A DNA stretch of 64,000 nucleotides from Aminobacterium sp. MB27-C1 (GTDB lineage Bacteria > Synergistota > Synergistia > Synergistales > Aminobacteriaceae): NCBI RefSeq assembly GCF_030908405.1, contig NZ_CP133089.1, positions 124,001-188,000 on the forward strand, read 5' to 3'. Position 1 is the first letter of the stretch. Each line of letters begins with the position of its first letter. The notes beneath the pieces were generated by a model. The model worked only from the letters and a program-made list of their open reading frames with translations, made no database searches and was not told the DNA's origin. Below are positions 14,776 to 23,528 of the stretch, piece by piece. The translations under genes and the position numbers were made by a program.

Positions 14776-16230
14776 GTGAAACCATCACTAGCTACAGATG
14801 CTATTAAACTAACAACTTCAAAGATCATTACGATGGCAATTTCAATGGTATGTGCAATGTTGCTATCTCGTTTTCGTACCCTTGAAGAATATGGCACATA
14901 TTCCCAAATATTATTAATTATTAATTTAGTTACTACAATTTTTATAATGGGATTGCCTAATAGTATTAACTTCTTTTTGGCTCAAACGAATGATATCAGA
15001 GAAAGAAAACATTTTTTATCAACATATTACATATTATCTACAATCCTGAGTTTTTCAACGGGCTTGCTATTGATTATAAGTATGCCATTGATAGTACGAT
15101 ATTTTAATAATAATCTAATAAAAGATTTTTTGTATATTTTGGCGATATTCCCATGGGCAAAAATTACCTTATCAAGTATTGATAATATATTAATAGTATA
15201 TAAAAAGGCAAATTATCTTATGATGTTTCGAATCCTAAACAGTATTTTTTTATTATTGATTATATTGATAACGAAATTGTTTAATTTGGGTTTTGATATG
15301 TATATGGCTTTATTTGTTGGCGTGGAGGTCGTTTTTGCTTTTTCTGTATATTTATTAGTAAGAAAGATTGTTGGGAAGATTGAGTTATCTTTAAACACGA
15401 ACTTAATTAGAAGAATAATGAGATTTTCTATTCCTATGGGATTAGCAACTGTTGCTGGAACTTTGAAAAAAGAATTAGATAAGTTAGTTATAGCGGGTTT
15501 TTATAATACGGAATCATTAGCCATTTATACAAATGCTGCTCGGGAAATGCCTGTTGTCGTAATTGCCTCTTCTGTTACTGCAGTTTTATTGCCACAAATG
15601 GTAAAGATGTTAAAAGAAAATAAAAAAGTTGAGGCTGTAAGTCTTTGGGGAGATGCAACTTTATTTTCTTACATTATCATTTCTTTTTTAGCAACTGGCT
15701 TTTTTGTGTATGCTCCCGATGTAATGAGTTTGTTGTATTCGGAGAAATACATCTCTGGCTCTGCTGTCTTTAGAGTTTATGCGATAGTTTTGCTTTTTAG
15801 GAGTACATATTTTGGTATGGTTTTAAACTCAATAGGGAAAACTAAGGTTATTTTTTATAGCGCAATATTATCCTTGATTTTAAACCTTGTTTTGAATTTT
15901 CTTTTTTATCATATTTTTGGTTTCATCGGTCCTGCAATTGCTACATTATTTGCAACATCGGTGAGTGCTGTATATCAGCTTATGGTGACTGCTAAAGAGG
16001 TGGAGATTCCTTTTGCACATGTTTTCCCTTGGAAAGAAATTGGCTACATAACTATTATAAACATTTGTTTGGGGGGGCTTTTCGCTATGATAAAAAGTGT
16101 TCTCCCTTGTGAACTTCTATTGGGGGAGGTAGTTGAGTCAATTTTTTTGGGCGTAATTTGGGGGACAATCTACTTTTTTATTAACTACAAATTGCTAAAA
16201 ATAAAATGGAAAACTTTGAGTAGTAATTAA
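14776..16230 (+). CDS. Oligosaccharide flippase, Wzx/MATE-like
   Basis: About 484 residues, 12-14 hydrophobic helices, with the Polysacc_synt pattern at the N-terminus (TDAIKLTTSKIITMAISMVCAMLLSRF.TLEEYGTYSQ) and a C-terminal half of the same type. It flips lipid-linked repeat units across the inner membrane. The start is a GTG at 14776, 8 bases after AGGAG, which itself overlaps the previous stop. With the Wzy at 21246 and Wzz at 33460 it defines a Wzx/Wzy-dependent glycan. Very AT-rich. Confidence 0.88.
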   Translation: MKPSLATDAIKLTTSKIITMAISMVCAMLLSRFRTLEEYGTYSQILLIINLVTTIFIMGLPNSINFFLAQTNDIRERKHFLSTYYILSTILSFSTGLLLIISMPLIVRYFNNNLIKDFLYILAIFPWAKITLSSIDNILIVYKKANYLMMFRILNSIFLLLIILITKLFNLGFDMYMALFVGVEVVFAFSVYLLVRKIVGKIELSLNTNLIRRIMRFSIPMGLATVAGTLKKELDKLVIAGFYNTESLAIYTNAAREMPVVVIASSVTAVLLPQMVKMLKENKKVEAVSLWGDATLFSYIIISFLATGFFVYAPDVMSLLYSEKYISGSAVFRVYAIVLLFRSTYFGMVLNSIGKTKVIFYSAILSLILNLVLNFLFYHIFGFIGPAIATLFATSVSAVYQLMVTAKEVEIPFAHVFPWKEIGYITIINICLGGLFAMIKSVLPCELLLGEVVESIFLGVIWGTIYFFINYKLLKIKWKTLSSN

Positions 16231-16287
16231 AATGATTAAGGGATAGTTATTTTTTATAAACAACATATAGATTGTGGGGTTTAAGAT

Positions 16288-17475
16288 ATGACAAAAATAT
16301 TGATGTATGGCGTAATGCCGGAGAATAATTTTGGTGGGCCATCATTGATGCACGGAGCGAGGGAAGTTATTAAAAATGTCAACAAAGATTATGAAATAGT
16401 TTTTTATCAATCTTCTAGACCTGTAGATATTGCTATAAAAGATATGGAATTCCCAGTGTATCAAATTCCTTATAAAAGGATACACGAATTACTTATAGAT
16501 GCACTTAAATTTAAGTATGGTTTCAGGCCTAAATCGGATGAGAAATATAAATTCCTGAAAGAAATAAAAAGTTCAGATATAGTAGCGAATTTGTTCGGAA
16601 TAAACTATTCGAGTAACTTTGATAAAGGGAAATACAGTTATGTTAGAGCTATTAAAATGGTTATAGGTAAGTATTCTATAAATTTTATTGCAAAAATGTA
16701 TGGTATCAAATCAGTAAAATGTACAGCTAGTTATGGGCCTATAACTTCAAAGATGGATATAGTAGGTTCGAAATTTTCTGTAAATAGAATTTTTGATGTT
16801 ATGGTTGCAAGAGAAAACGAAAGTAAAAAACAAATAGAAAAAGTAAGTAAGAAAGAAATTTCAGTTTCTCCAGATTTAGCAAATGTAATGCCTTATAGTC
16901 GTGTTGATAAAGAGGAACAAATAGTTGGTATTTCAATAAGTCACCAGGTAATACGGCAGTGGAACTCTAATGAAAAATATATTGATTGCATAGTGAATCT
17001 TGTAGAGCATATCTATTCATTCACAGGTTGTAAGGTTGTATTTATTCCGAATGAAATTTCGATGGATGGTTCCTATAGTGATGTTCATGTAGCAGAACAA
17101 ATAAAATTTTTGTTGAAAACGGAGAATCTAGTGGACATTCTTGATGTAACTAATATAAGTAGCAAGGAGTTGAAAAATAAGATAGCAGCCTGTGAAGTTG
17201 TTGTTGCTAGCAGGTATCATTCTTGTGTGGCGTCTCTTTCTTCGGGGGTACCTGTGCTTGTTGTTGGGTGGCATTATAAATATGAGGAACTTCTTGATTT
17301 GTATGGGCAACGTAAATGGTTGATATCCAATGAAAATTGTACGTCAGATAAATTGATTTCGATGTTTAATGAATTTTGGTATAAACGAGAAGAGAATCGA
17401 ATGATAATAAAAGAGCATTTCCCTTCGGTTAAAGAAAATTTAATAAATGTAGGAAAAGAAATGTTTTGTAAATGA
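16288..17475 (+). CDS. Polysaccharide pyruvyl transferase family protein
   Basis: A 395-residue protein fitting the pyruvyl transferase (CsaB/WcaK) family: an N-terminal MYGVMPENNFGGPSLMHGAREVI and the C-terminal CEVVVASRYHSCVASLSSGVPVLVVGWHYK, whose R-H pair is the family hallmark. Members add a ketal pyruvate to a sugar or act as related transferases. It is followed 29 bases later by an FrhB-like gene, a pairing common in glycan loci. No strong ribosome binding site is visible. Substrate unknown. Confidence 0.8.
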   Translation: MTKILMYGVMPENNFGGPSLMHGAREVIKNVNKDYEIVFYQSSRPVDIAIKDMEFPVYQIPYKRIHELLIDALKFKYGFRPKSDEKYKFLKEIKSSDIVANLFGINYSSNFDKGKYSYVRAIKMVIGKYSINFIAKMYGIKSVKCTASYGPITSKMDIVGSKFSVNRIFDVMVARENESKKQIEKVSKKEISVSPDLANVMPYSRVDKEEQIVGISISHQVIRQWNSNEKYIDCIVNLVEHIYSFTGCKVVFIPNEISMDGSYSDVHVAEQIKFLLKTENLVDILDVTNISSKELKNKIAACEVVVASRYHSCVASLSSGVPVLVVGWHYKYEELLDLYGQRKWLISNENCTSDKLISMFNEFWYKREENRMIIKEHFPSVKENLINVGKEMFCK

Positions 17476-17504
17476 GATAATATTTATGAAGGGGATCGAT
17501 ATTT

Positions 17505-18836
17505 ATGGGTAATAAAAATATTCAATATATTGCAGATAACGCTCTTTGTTCAGCTTGTGGAGGGTGTTATAGCGTTTGCCCAGTAAGCGCGATTTCTTTA
17601 GAAGAAAACATTGCTGGTTACAAAGTGGCAAAGATTGATTTTGATAGATGTATTAATTGCGGAAAGTGCTATCAGATATGTCCAAGTGTTATGGCTAATA
17701 CGCCGAAAATAAATAAATGTGATGTAGATATCTTCCATGGAGAGTGCCTTGGAAGTTATGTAGGATATGCCACAGATAGTAAAATTAGGCAACAGTCACA
17801 AAGCGGAGGAATAGTAACAGCCCTCTTATGTTATCTCATAGACTGCCATGTTATCGACGGTGCTGTCGTTAATAAATTTAATAAAAAAACGAAAAGGCCA
17901 GAAGCTTTTTTTGAAAAAGAAATAGAAGGGATTAAAGAAAGCTCAGGATCTTATTATTCTCAATCCTCAGTCGTAAATGAAGTGCTAAAACATCAAAATC
18001 AAAAAACAGCTGCAGTAATTTTAGGGTGTCAAGGGGAATGTCTTCAATTAATTAGGGAAAAATATCCTGAAATAGTATTGCCTAAATACTTGATTGGATT
18101 AGTTTGTGCAGGGCAATATTCGGGGAATTACATAGATCAGCTAATGCAAGAAGCAGGATGTTGTAAACAGGATGTAACTGAATTTAGGTTTAGAGATAAA
18201 AGACATGGAGGGTGGCCTGGAAATACAAGAATAACTACTACAAATCAAGAATATGTTTTGAACAAAACAATACGACAAGTGTTAAAACCTGTCTTTGAAG
18301 TACATAGATGTTTATTTTGTTTCGACCAAATGAATATTTTTTCTGATATTACAGTGGGGGATCCTTGGGGAATAACAAATAAATCTGTTAAGGAAGGGAA
18401 CTCTATAATTATTGCTAGAACAAAGAAAGGGAAATCTCTTATTGAAGCTGCTTTTAGAGATGGCATAATTAATGTTGAGAACTTGCCTGTTGAAAATATT
18501 ATTAAAGGACAAACTGTAAATGATAGGTTAAAGACGCAATTTTTTACTGTTATGGAAATTTCACAACAAAAAGACTTGATGCCTCCTTTTAATGTAGAAA
18601 ATTTAAAAAATATTTCTTCTTATGAAAAAGCGTCAAAGGAAAAATATAAAGAAATAGAATTACGCTTAAGACATAGTAAAGAAATATATTTAGAAAGTAG
18701 CCGTGAACGTTATATCAAAGTCATTACCAGCGCAAGCAGGAAAGCAATATATAGAATGAAAATTCAAAAAATAATCAATTTCCCTAAGAAATGCCTCAGA
18801 TATGCATTAAGAAAGCTTAAAATAAGGTACAAATAG
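17505..18836 (+). CDS. FrhB-like Fe-S oxidoreductase (coenzyme F420 hydrogenase beta-subunit family)
   Basis: 443 residues. The N-terminus holds two 4Fe-4S ferredoxin motifs (CSACGGCYSVCP at residues about 15-26 and CINCGKCYQICP at about 46-57), followed by FrhB N- and C-terminal domains (QSGGIVTALLCYL; HRCLFCFDQMNIFSDITVGDPWG). In surface glycan loci such proteins usually accompany pyruvyl transferases; their reaction is unknown, though a flavin-linked redox step on a sugar is likely. No sign that the organism uses F420 is in this window. AT-rich like its neighbours. Confidence 0.8.
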   Translation: MGNKNIQYIADNALCSACGGCYSVCPVSAISLEENIAGYKVAKIDFDRCINCGKCYQICPSVMANTPKINKCDVDIFHGECLGSYVGYATDSKIRQQSQSGGIVTALLCYLIDCHVIDGAVVNKFNKKTKRPEAFFEKEIEGIKESSGSYYSQSSVVNEVLKHQNQKTAAVILGCQGECLQLIREKYPEIVLPKYLIGLVCAGQYSGNYIDQLMQEAGCCKQDVTEFRFRDKRHGGWPGNTRITTTNQEYVLNKTIRQVLKPVFEVHRCLFCFDQMNIFSDITVGDPWGITNKSVKEGNSIIIARTKKGKSLIEAAFRDGIINVENLPVENIIKGQTVNDRLKTQFFTVMEISQQKDLMPPFNVENLKNISSYEKASKEKYKEIELRLRHSKEIYLESSRERYIKVITSASRKAIYRMKIQKIINFPKKCLRYALRKLKIRYK

Positions 18837-18948
18837 GGATGCCTGCGCATGGCTTCTTTTGTTAAATGGTTCTAAAAATTTTTATAGACAAATATTATGC
18901 AAAGGTTAGCTTGAAGCATTTATGTGGGAGAAAGGGAGTTATTTTAAT

Positions 18949-20055
18949 ATGAATTATCAGGTATGTAATAGATGCGTTATGGACAATATTACTGATAATA
19001 CTATATATTTTGATGAAAAAGGCTATTGTAATTATTGTAATGAAGCTTTTCGGGCTAAGGATAAAGTATATTTCCCTGGAGAAGAGGGACAAACATACTT
19101 CGATCATATGATGCTTAAAATAAAAAAAGAAGGACAAGGTCTGAAATATGATTGCATTATGGGATTCTCTGGGGGGTTAGATTCTTCATATCTTGCTTAC
19201 TTGGCATCTAAGTATAAGTTGCGTATTTTAGCAATACACGTTGATGATGGTTTTAATTCACCTGTGGCAATAGATAATATAAAAAAATTATCGGAAGCAT
19301 GTAGTATTGATGTTGTTGTAGAAAAACCTGATAGAGAACAATTTTGTAATCTGACAGCGGCCTTTATACGTGCAGGTGTCCCTAATATTGCTATTCCCCA
19401 AGATAATCTTATTTTGAGTTATTTACACAAATATGCGAAAAAAAATAAAATAAGATATTTTCTTTCTGGAGGTAATTTTTCATTAGAGTGTATTTTACAA
19501 AAGGGAAATACACATTCTGCTTTGGATAAAATACACATCATTGATATTAATAAGAGATTTGGTAACGCCTCTATAGATAAATTACAACTTATTTCTAGTT
19601 TTGAACGTAAGATTAGTAATAAAGTTTTATTTAATATACAAGAAGAGAGACCTCTTAATTATATTCTCTACCAGAAAGAAAAAGCTATATCAGAACTTAA
19701 GGCGTTTTGTGACTTTAATTACTATGGTGGCAAACATTACGAATCGATATTGACAAAATTTATTCAAGTCTATTATTTGCCTAAAAAATTTAAAGTTGAT
19801 AAGAGAAAATCTCATTTTTCAAGTTTAATAGTTTCGGGACAAATGACACGTGACCATGCTTTAGCAGAGTTGAAAAAACCACTTTATGACGAATTTGAGA
19901 TGGAGAAAGATTTGGAATATATTTTAGATTGTTTAAATATATCAAAGGGAGAGTTTTATAGCATAATGTCTGAAGTACCGCACAAACATGATGAGTATAA
20001 AATATCTCCTTGGATACATATTTCTCGACTTAATAGAAAAATAAGAGGTTATTAA
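18949..20055 (+). CDS. N-acetyl sugar amidotransferase (WbpG/PseA family)
   Basis: 368 residues. Two Cys pairs (C6-C9, C27-C30) form a likely zinc knuckle; SGGLDSS at residues 74-80 is the PP-loop of ATP-dependent amidotransferases. WbpG converts an acetamido group on a diacetamido-uronic acid into an acetamidino group, using ammonia from HisH/HisF-like partners; PseA does a related step. No HisH or HisF homolog is present here. The start is set at 18949 with AAGGGAG upstream. The WbpA/B/D/I genes of the opposite arm would supply its substrate. Confidence 0.82.
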   Translation: MNYQVCNRCVMDNITDNTIYFDEKGYCNYCNEAFRAKDKVYFPGEEGQTYFDHMMLKIKKEGQGLKYDCIMGFSGGLDSSYLAYLASKYKLRILAIHVDDGFNSPVAIDNIKKLSEACSIDVVVEKPDREQFCNLTAAFIRAGVPNIAIPQDNLILSYLHKYAKKNKIRYFLSGGNFSLECILQKGNTHSALDKIHIIDINKRFGNASIDKLQLISSFERKISNKVLFNIQEERPLNYILYQKEKAISELKAFCDFNYYGGKHYESILTKFIQVYYLPKKFKVDKRKSHFSSLIVSGQMTRDHALAELKKPLYDEFEMEKDLEYILDCLNISKGEFYSIMSEVPHKHDEYKISPWIHISRLNRKIRGY

Positions 20056-20106
20056 TTTAAATATGTGCAAAAAACGAAGATTACTGAAATTTAGGTGTGA
20101 TTAGGA

Positions 20107-21243
20107 ATGTATGTGTTGGTTATAGCAGGAGGGATTCCCTCAAATAAGTATAGGGGTAATGGGATCTTCGAATTTGATCAAGCGAAGGCGTTGGCTAATG
20201 CCGGTATAAAGGTGGTTTATGTTGCTGTAGATGTTCGTTCCTTGAGGCGATGGCGAAAATGGGGATATGAACGCTACGATGTAGCTGGGGTACATGTTTT
20301 TTGTGTAAATATACCATTAGGTAGACTTCCTAAATTTATTTTGCGTAAAATTTCAATATATGGTTTACAAAGTCTTTATAAGAAGGTCTTTAGGGAGTTT
20401 GGAAAACCGGATGTGTTGCATGCTCATTTTACTAATATGGGGTATATAGCAGCTCAATTAAAAAAACGTATCGATGTTCCTCTAGTGATAACAGAACACT
20501 CTTCAGCTCTTGTTCAACCAGTATTGGGCAAAAGAGTTTTCGAAATAGCAAAAGAAGCATATTCTAATGCTGAAGCTGTTATTGCAGTTAGTCCTTCGTT
20601 GGCGAAAGTTATTCAAGACAAATTTAAAATAAAAACTCGATTTGTGCCTAATATAGTTGATACAGAAATATTTAATTTTAACACTGCGGATAAAGTGGAA
20701 AATAAAGTATTTCGGTTTATTTCTGTTGGGAATTTAATTTATAGTAAGCGAATGGATTTAATTGTAAAGGCCTTTTATAAAGTTTTTATCGATAATCCTC
20801 ATGTTAGTTTAACGATTTTGGGTGAAGGCTCAGAACGAAAAAGGATAGAAAAGTACATAAGTAAATATAAGCTGGGTGACCGAGTAAAGCTTTTGGGCGT
20901 ACAACCTCGAACTAATGTTGCTAAAGAGTTGAAAAGAAGCAATTGTTTTGTTTTACCTTCTCGTTTTGAAACGTTTGGAGTTGCCTATATTGAAGCTTTA
21001 GCTGTGGGTGTTCCTGTCATTGCGACAAAATGCGGGGGGCCTGAATGTTTTGTTCATAAGAGAAATGGATTATTAATTCCCGTGGATGATGAAGAGGCAT
21101 TGGTTTTTGCTATGAAATATATGTACGAACACAACGAGAAATATAATAAACAGAAAATAGCTTTAGAAACGAAAAATAGATTTTCTCCTGAAAATATTTC
21201 AAAAGAGCTTATAAAAATTTTTAAAGAGATTCTAGTTTATTAA
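20107..21243 (+). CDS. Glycosyltransferase family 4
   Basis: A 378-residue GT-B enzyme: ADVL-HAH type region (PDVLHAHFTNMGYIAA) in the N-half, then FRFISVGNLIYSKRMDLIVKAF, LTILGEGSERKRIE and the donor-site motif PSRFETFGVAYIEALAVGVPVIAT (residues about 284-307). It likely extends the repeat unit in the cytoplasm. It is the last gene of the rightward arm, and its stop lies 2 bases from the stop of the convergent wzy. Confidence 0.85.
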   Translation: MYVLVIAGGIPSNKYRGNGIFEFDQAKALANAGIKVVYVAVDVRSLRRWRKWGYERYDVAGVHVFCVNIPLGRLPKFILRKISIYGLQSLYKKVFREFGKPDVLHAHFTNMGYIAAQLKKRIDVPLVITEHSSALVQPVLGKRVFEIAKEAYSNAEAVIAVSPSLAKVIQDKFKIKTRFVPNIVDTEIFNFNTADKVENKVFRFISVGNLIYSKRMDLIVKAFYKVFIDNPHVSLTILGEGSERKRIEKYISKYKLGDRVKLLGVQPRTNVAKELKRSNCFVLPSRFETFGVAYIEALAVGVPVIATKCGGPECFVHKRNGLLIPVDDEEALVFAMKYMYEHNEKYNKQKIALETKNRFSPENISKELIKIFKEILVY

Positions 21244-21245
21244 CT

Positions 21246-22490
21246 TTAGAGGCGATTTCCCTTGCGTATTTTTAAATAGGAGAAGGTAAATCCCCAAAAT
21301 AGCCATTGAAAATTAAGTGCCATTATAGAACTAGAACTAATGCTTGCCAAAAAGAAAGTGATTCCCCCTAGAAAAATAGTTTCGGCAAAAGTTATGTCCC
21401 AAAGAGAAGTGGCCTTCTTAATTTTTTTGATAGCTTTTCGCATGGTAGTCATATAGAGATAACAATAAAGGGAGAAAATGATTATTCCGTAATTAGCTAA
21501 TAATTCTACCCACCAATTATGGACGTTTAGTATCCCCTGAGTGTCAAAAATGGCTTTATTTTGCATATACCATTCAATATTACCTGCACCTACGCCAAAA
21601 CCCAAAGAATTATACAAAAAAACGAGAGAATTTTTTATTAAATTTATTCGTATCCCTCCGGATTCAATCCTGTGGCTTAGCTGAAAAACTAAGGTTTGGA
21701 TGGATGATGTTGAAATAAAGAATTTTATAAAGATCCCCAATAGGGGAATAGCAAGTATAAAGAAGAATAATTTGCCCTTTGCAGTGTAATTTTTAAAAAA
21801 GGTAAAAATCCAACAGATAAAGGCAACAACAATAGCTATAATATTAGCTCTTGATGTTGTTGTAATTAACAAATACAAGGATGAGCCTAATAAGATTACC
21901 CCATAAAAGCGAACAACAAGTTTTTTATTGTTTTTTATAAGTGGAAGTAGAAAACATATGGATAAAGATAAAAAAGTTGCAAAATCATTTTGGTTGCGAA
22001 AAACTGATGTTGGTACGAGTACGAGAGATCTTAATCCAGAAACAACGAGGTGATTTCCTGTTTCTATTTCCCAAAATCCGATTAAATTTAAACAAAAAAG
22101 TATCACTGTCCAAATAAAGAAAAATATTTTTAAATCTTTAAAGGTTTTAAGATGATAAATACATCCCCAAATTAAAATCATACCCATAAACAAAAAAGCA
22201 ATATTTTTTATCCATAATGTAATTGAGGGCACCCAAAAAAAACTAACAAAAGCATAAAAAAACCAAAAAAGAAAGAAAAGAACAAGAAATTTATATTTTT
22301 TTAATATATCTAAACGAATTTTGTTTTTTGCGCATAAATTTACAATTAGAATAAAGATCATGTTAAGAAAAAAAAATCTAAAAGGGAAAAAACGAACTCT
22401 TCCTATATTAATAGAAAGAAAATTAGCTCCCCAAAAACTAGTTATGATAACAAGCCAAAAATTGTATTTTAATAATTGGGTTAAATCCAT
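21246..22490 (-). CDS. O-antigen/polysaccharide polymerase or ligase, Wzy/WaaL-like
   Basis: A 414-residue integral membrane protein with about 10-12 helices and a large periplasmic loop near residues 260-330 that carries polar residues and VGAGNIEWYMQ and NVHNWWVELLANYG. This is the Wzy_C/O-antigen ligase pattern; H and R or Q in this loop are typical of the family. It is the last gene of the leftward arm, 23 bases after the WbpB gene. Polymerase is the likelier role because the locus also encodes a flippase and chain-length protein. Very AT-rich. Confidence 0.75.
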   Translation of the reverse strand: MDLTQLLKYNFWLVIITSFWGANFLSINIGRVRFFPFRFFFLNMIFILIVNLCAKNKIRLDILKKYKFLVLFFLFWFFYAFVSFFWVPSITLWIKNIAFLFMGMILIWGCIYHLKTFKDLKIFFFIWTVILFCLNLIGFWEIETGNHLVVSGLRSLVLVPTSVFRNQNDFATFLSLSICFLLPLIKNNKKLVVRFYGVILLGSSLYLLITTTSRANIIAIVVAFICWIFTFFKNYTAKGKLFFFILAIPLLGIFIKFFISTSSIQTLVFQLSHRIESGGIRINLIKNSLVFLYNSLGFGVGAGNIEWYMQNKAIFDTQGILNVHNWWVELLANYGIIIFSLYCYLYMTTMRKAIKKIKKATSLWDITFAETIFLGGITFFLASISSSSIMALNFQWLFWGFTFSYLKIRKGNRL

Positions 22491-22513
22491 TTTCCCCTAA
22501 AGACTCCTTTTTC

Positions 22514-23512
22514 TTAGTACCGTTCATAAGCAGCTTCAATAATCTCCACAGTCTTTCGCGCCTCTCGTCCTGTAACTATGGGATACGCTTTGCCATCTAG
22601 AACATCCATAACGTGACCATAGTAATCAAGGTGTCCAGAACCATAGACACTCTTGGGCTTAGTATTAACGTCATTAATAGCTTTATCCATGGGATCGTTA
22701 TCGGAAAACTGCCACGTTTCAATTTTATTCATGGCAACCCCACCAATTCGTACAGTTCCCTTTTCTCCGAGAATAGTAATGCTGCCCTCAAGATTTTTAG
22801 GGTAGGTAAGGGTGGTGACATTTATAGAGCCAAGTGCGCCACTTCTAAATTTGATGTTTACAACTATAGTATCTTCTGCTTCAATGCGTCGCGCAAGAGT
22901 AGAGCTGAAGGCGCTAACCTTTTCTACAGCGCCTCCCATCCATTGAACCATATCTACATAATGAGCAGCTTGGTTTGAAAGGCATCCACCGTCAAAATCC
23001 CAAGTTCCTCTCCATTTAGCTTGGTCATAGTACTCTTGGGGGCGGGTCCAAAATACATTAGATGTAATCATATAAATCTGACCAAAGCGATTGGCTTCAA
23101 GAGCTTTACGCAAAAGTTGAATGGTTTTGTTAAAACGGTTTTGTTTCACTACAAGATAATAGACGTGTGCTTTATCACATGCTTCTATAGCTGCATCTAC
23201 TGATTTTAAAGATGTGCCTGCCGGTTTTTCGCTAAGAACATGTTTCCCTGCATGTGCTGCCATTGTCACATGGTCTGGATGAAGACCGGAAGGAGTGCAA
23301 ATCGAAACGATGTCAAACTTTCCGTCGTTGAGCATTGATGCATAATCATAATATGGAACGCACCCTGTTTGAGAAGCCACAGTATCGGCCTTTTCTCGAA
23401 CAAGATCGCAACAGGCAACAATTTCTGCTTTGCCTTCTTCTTTTAATTTTGCTAAAGCTTCTATATGATTTTTACTTATTCGGCCGCAGCCAAGCAGGGC
23501 AAATTTATACAT
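22514..23512 (-). CDS. wbpB: Gfo/Idh/MocA oxidoreductase, WbpB/WlbA type
   Basis: 332 residues. The N-terminal Rossmann loop ALLGCGRISKNH, the SEKPAGTSL motif (residues about 95-104, catalytic K) and the H in NQAAHYVDMVQWMGG match UDP-N-acetyl-2-amino-2-deoxyglucuronate 3-oxidases. The enzyme oxidises the 3-hydroxyl of UDP-GlcNAcA so that an aminotransferase (WbpE) can act. It stands directly after the WbpA gene, 16 bases apart. No WbpE-type gene adjoins it. Confidence 0.85.
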   Translation of the reverse strand: MYKFALLGCGRISKNHIEALAKLKEEGKAEIVACCDLVREKADTVASQTGCVPYYDYASMLNDGKFDIVSICTPSGLHPDHVTMAAHAGKHVLSEKPAGTSLKSVDAAIEACDKAHVYYLVVKQNRFNKTIQLLRKALEANRFGQIYMITSNVFWTRPQEYYDQAKWRGTWDFDGGCLSNQAAHYVDMVQWMGGAVEKVSAFSSTLARRIEAEDTIVVNIKFRSGALGSINVTTLTYPKNLEGSITILGEKGTVRIGGVAMNKIETWQFSDNDPMDKAINDVNTKPKSVYGSGHLDYYGHVMDVLDGKAYPIVTGREARKTVEIIEAAYERY

Positions 23513-23528
23513 AATGGATAACTCCTTT

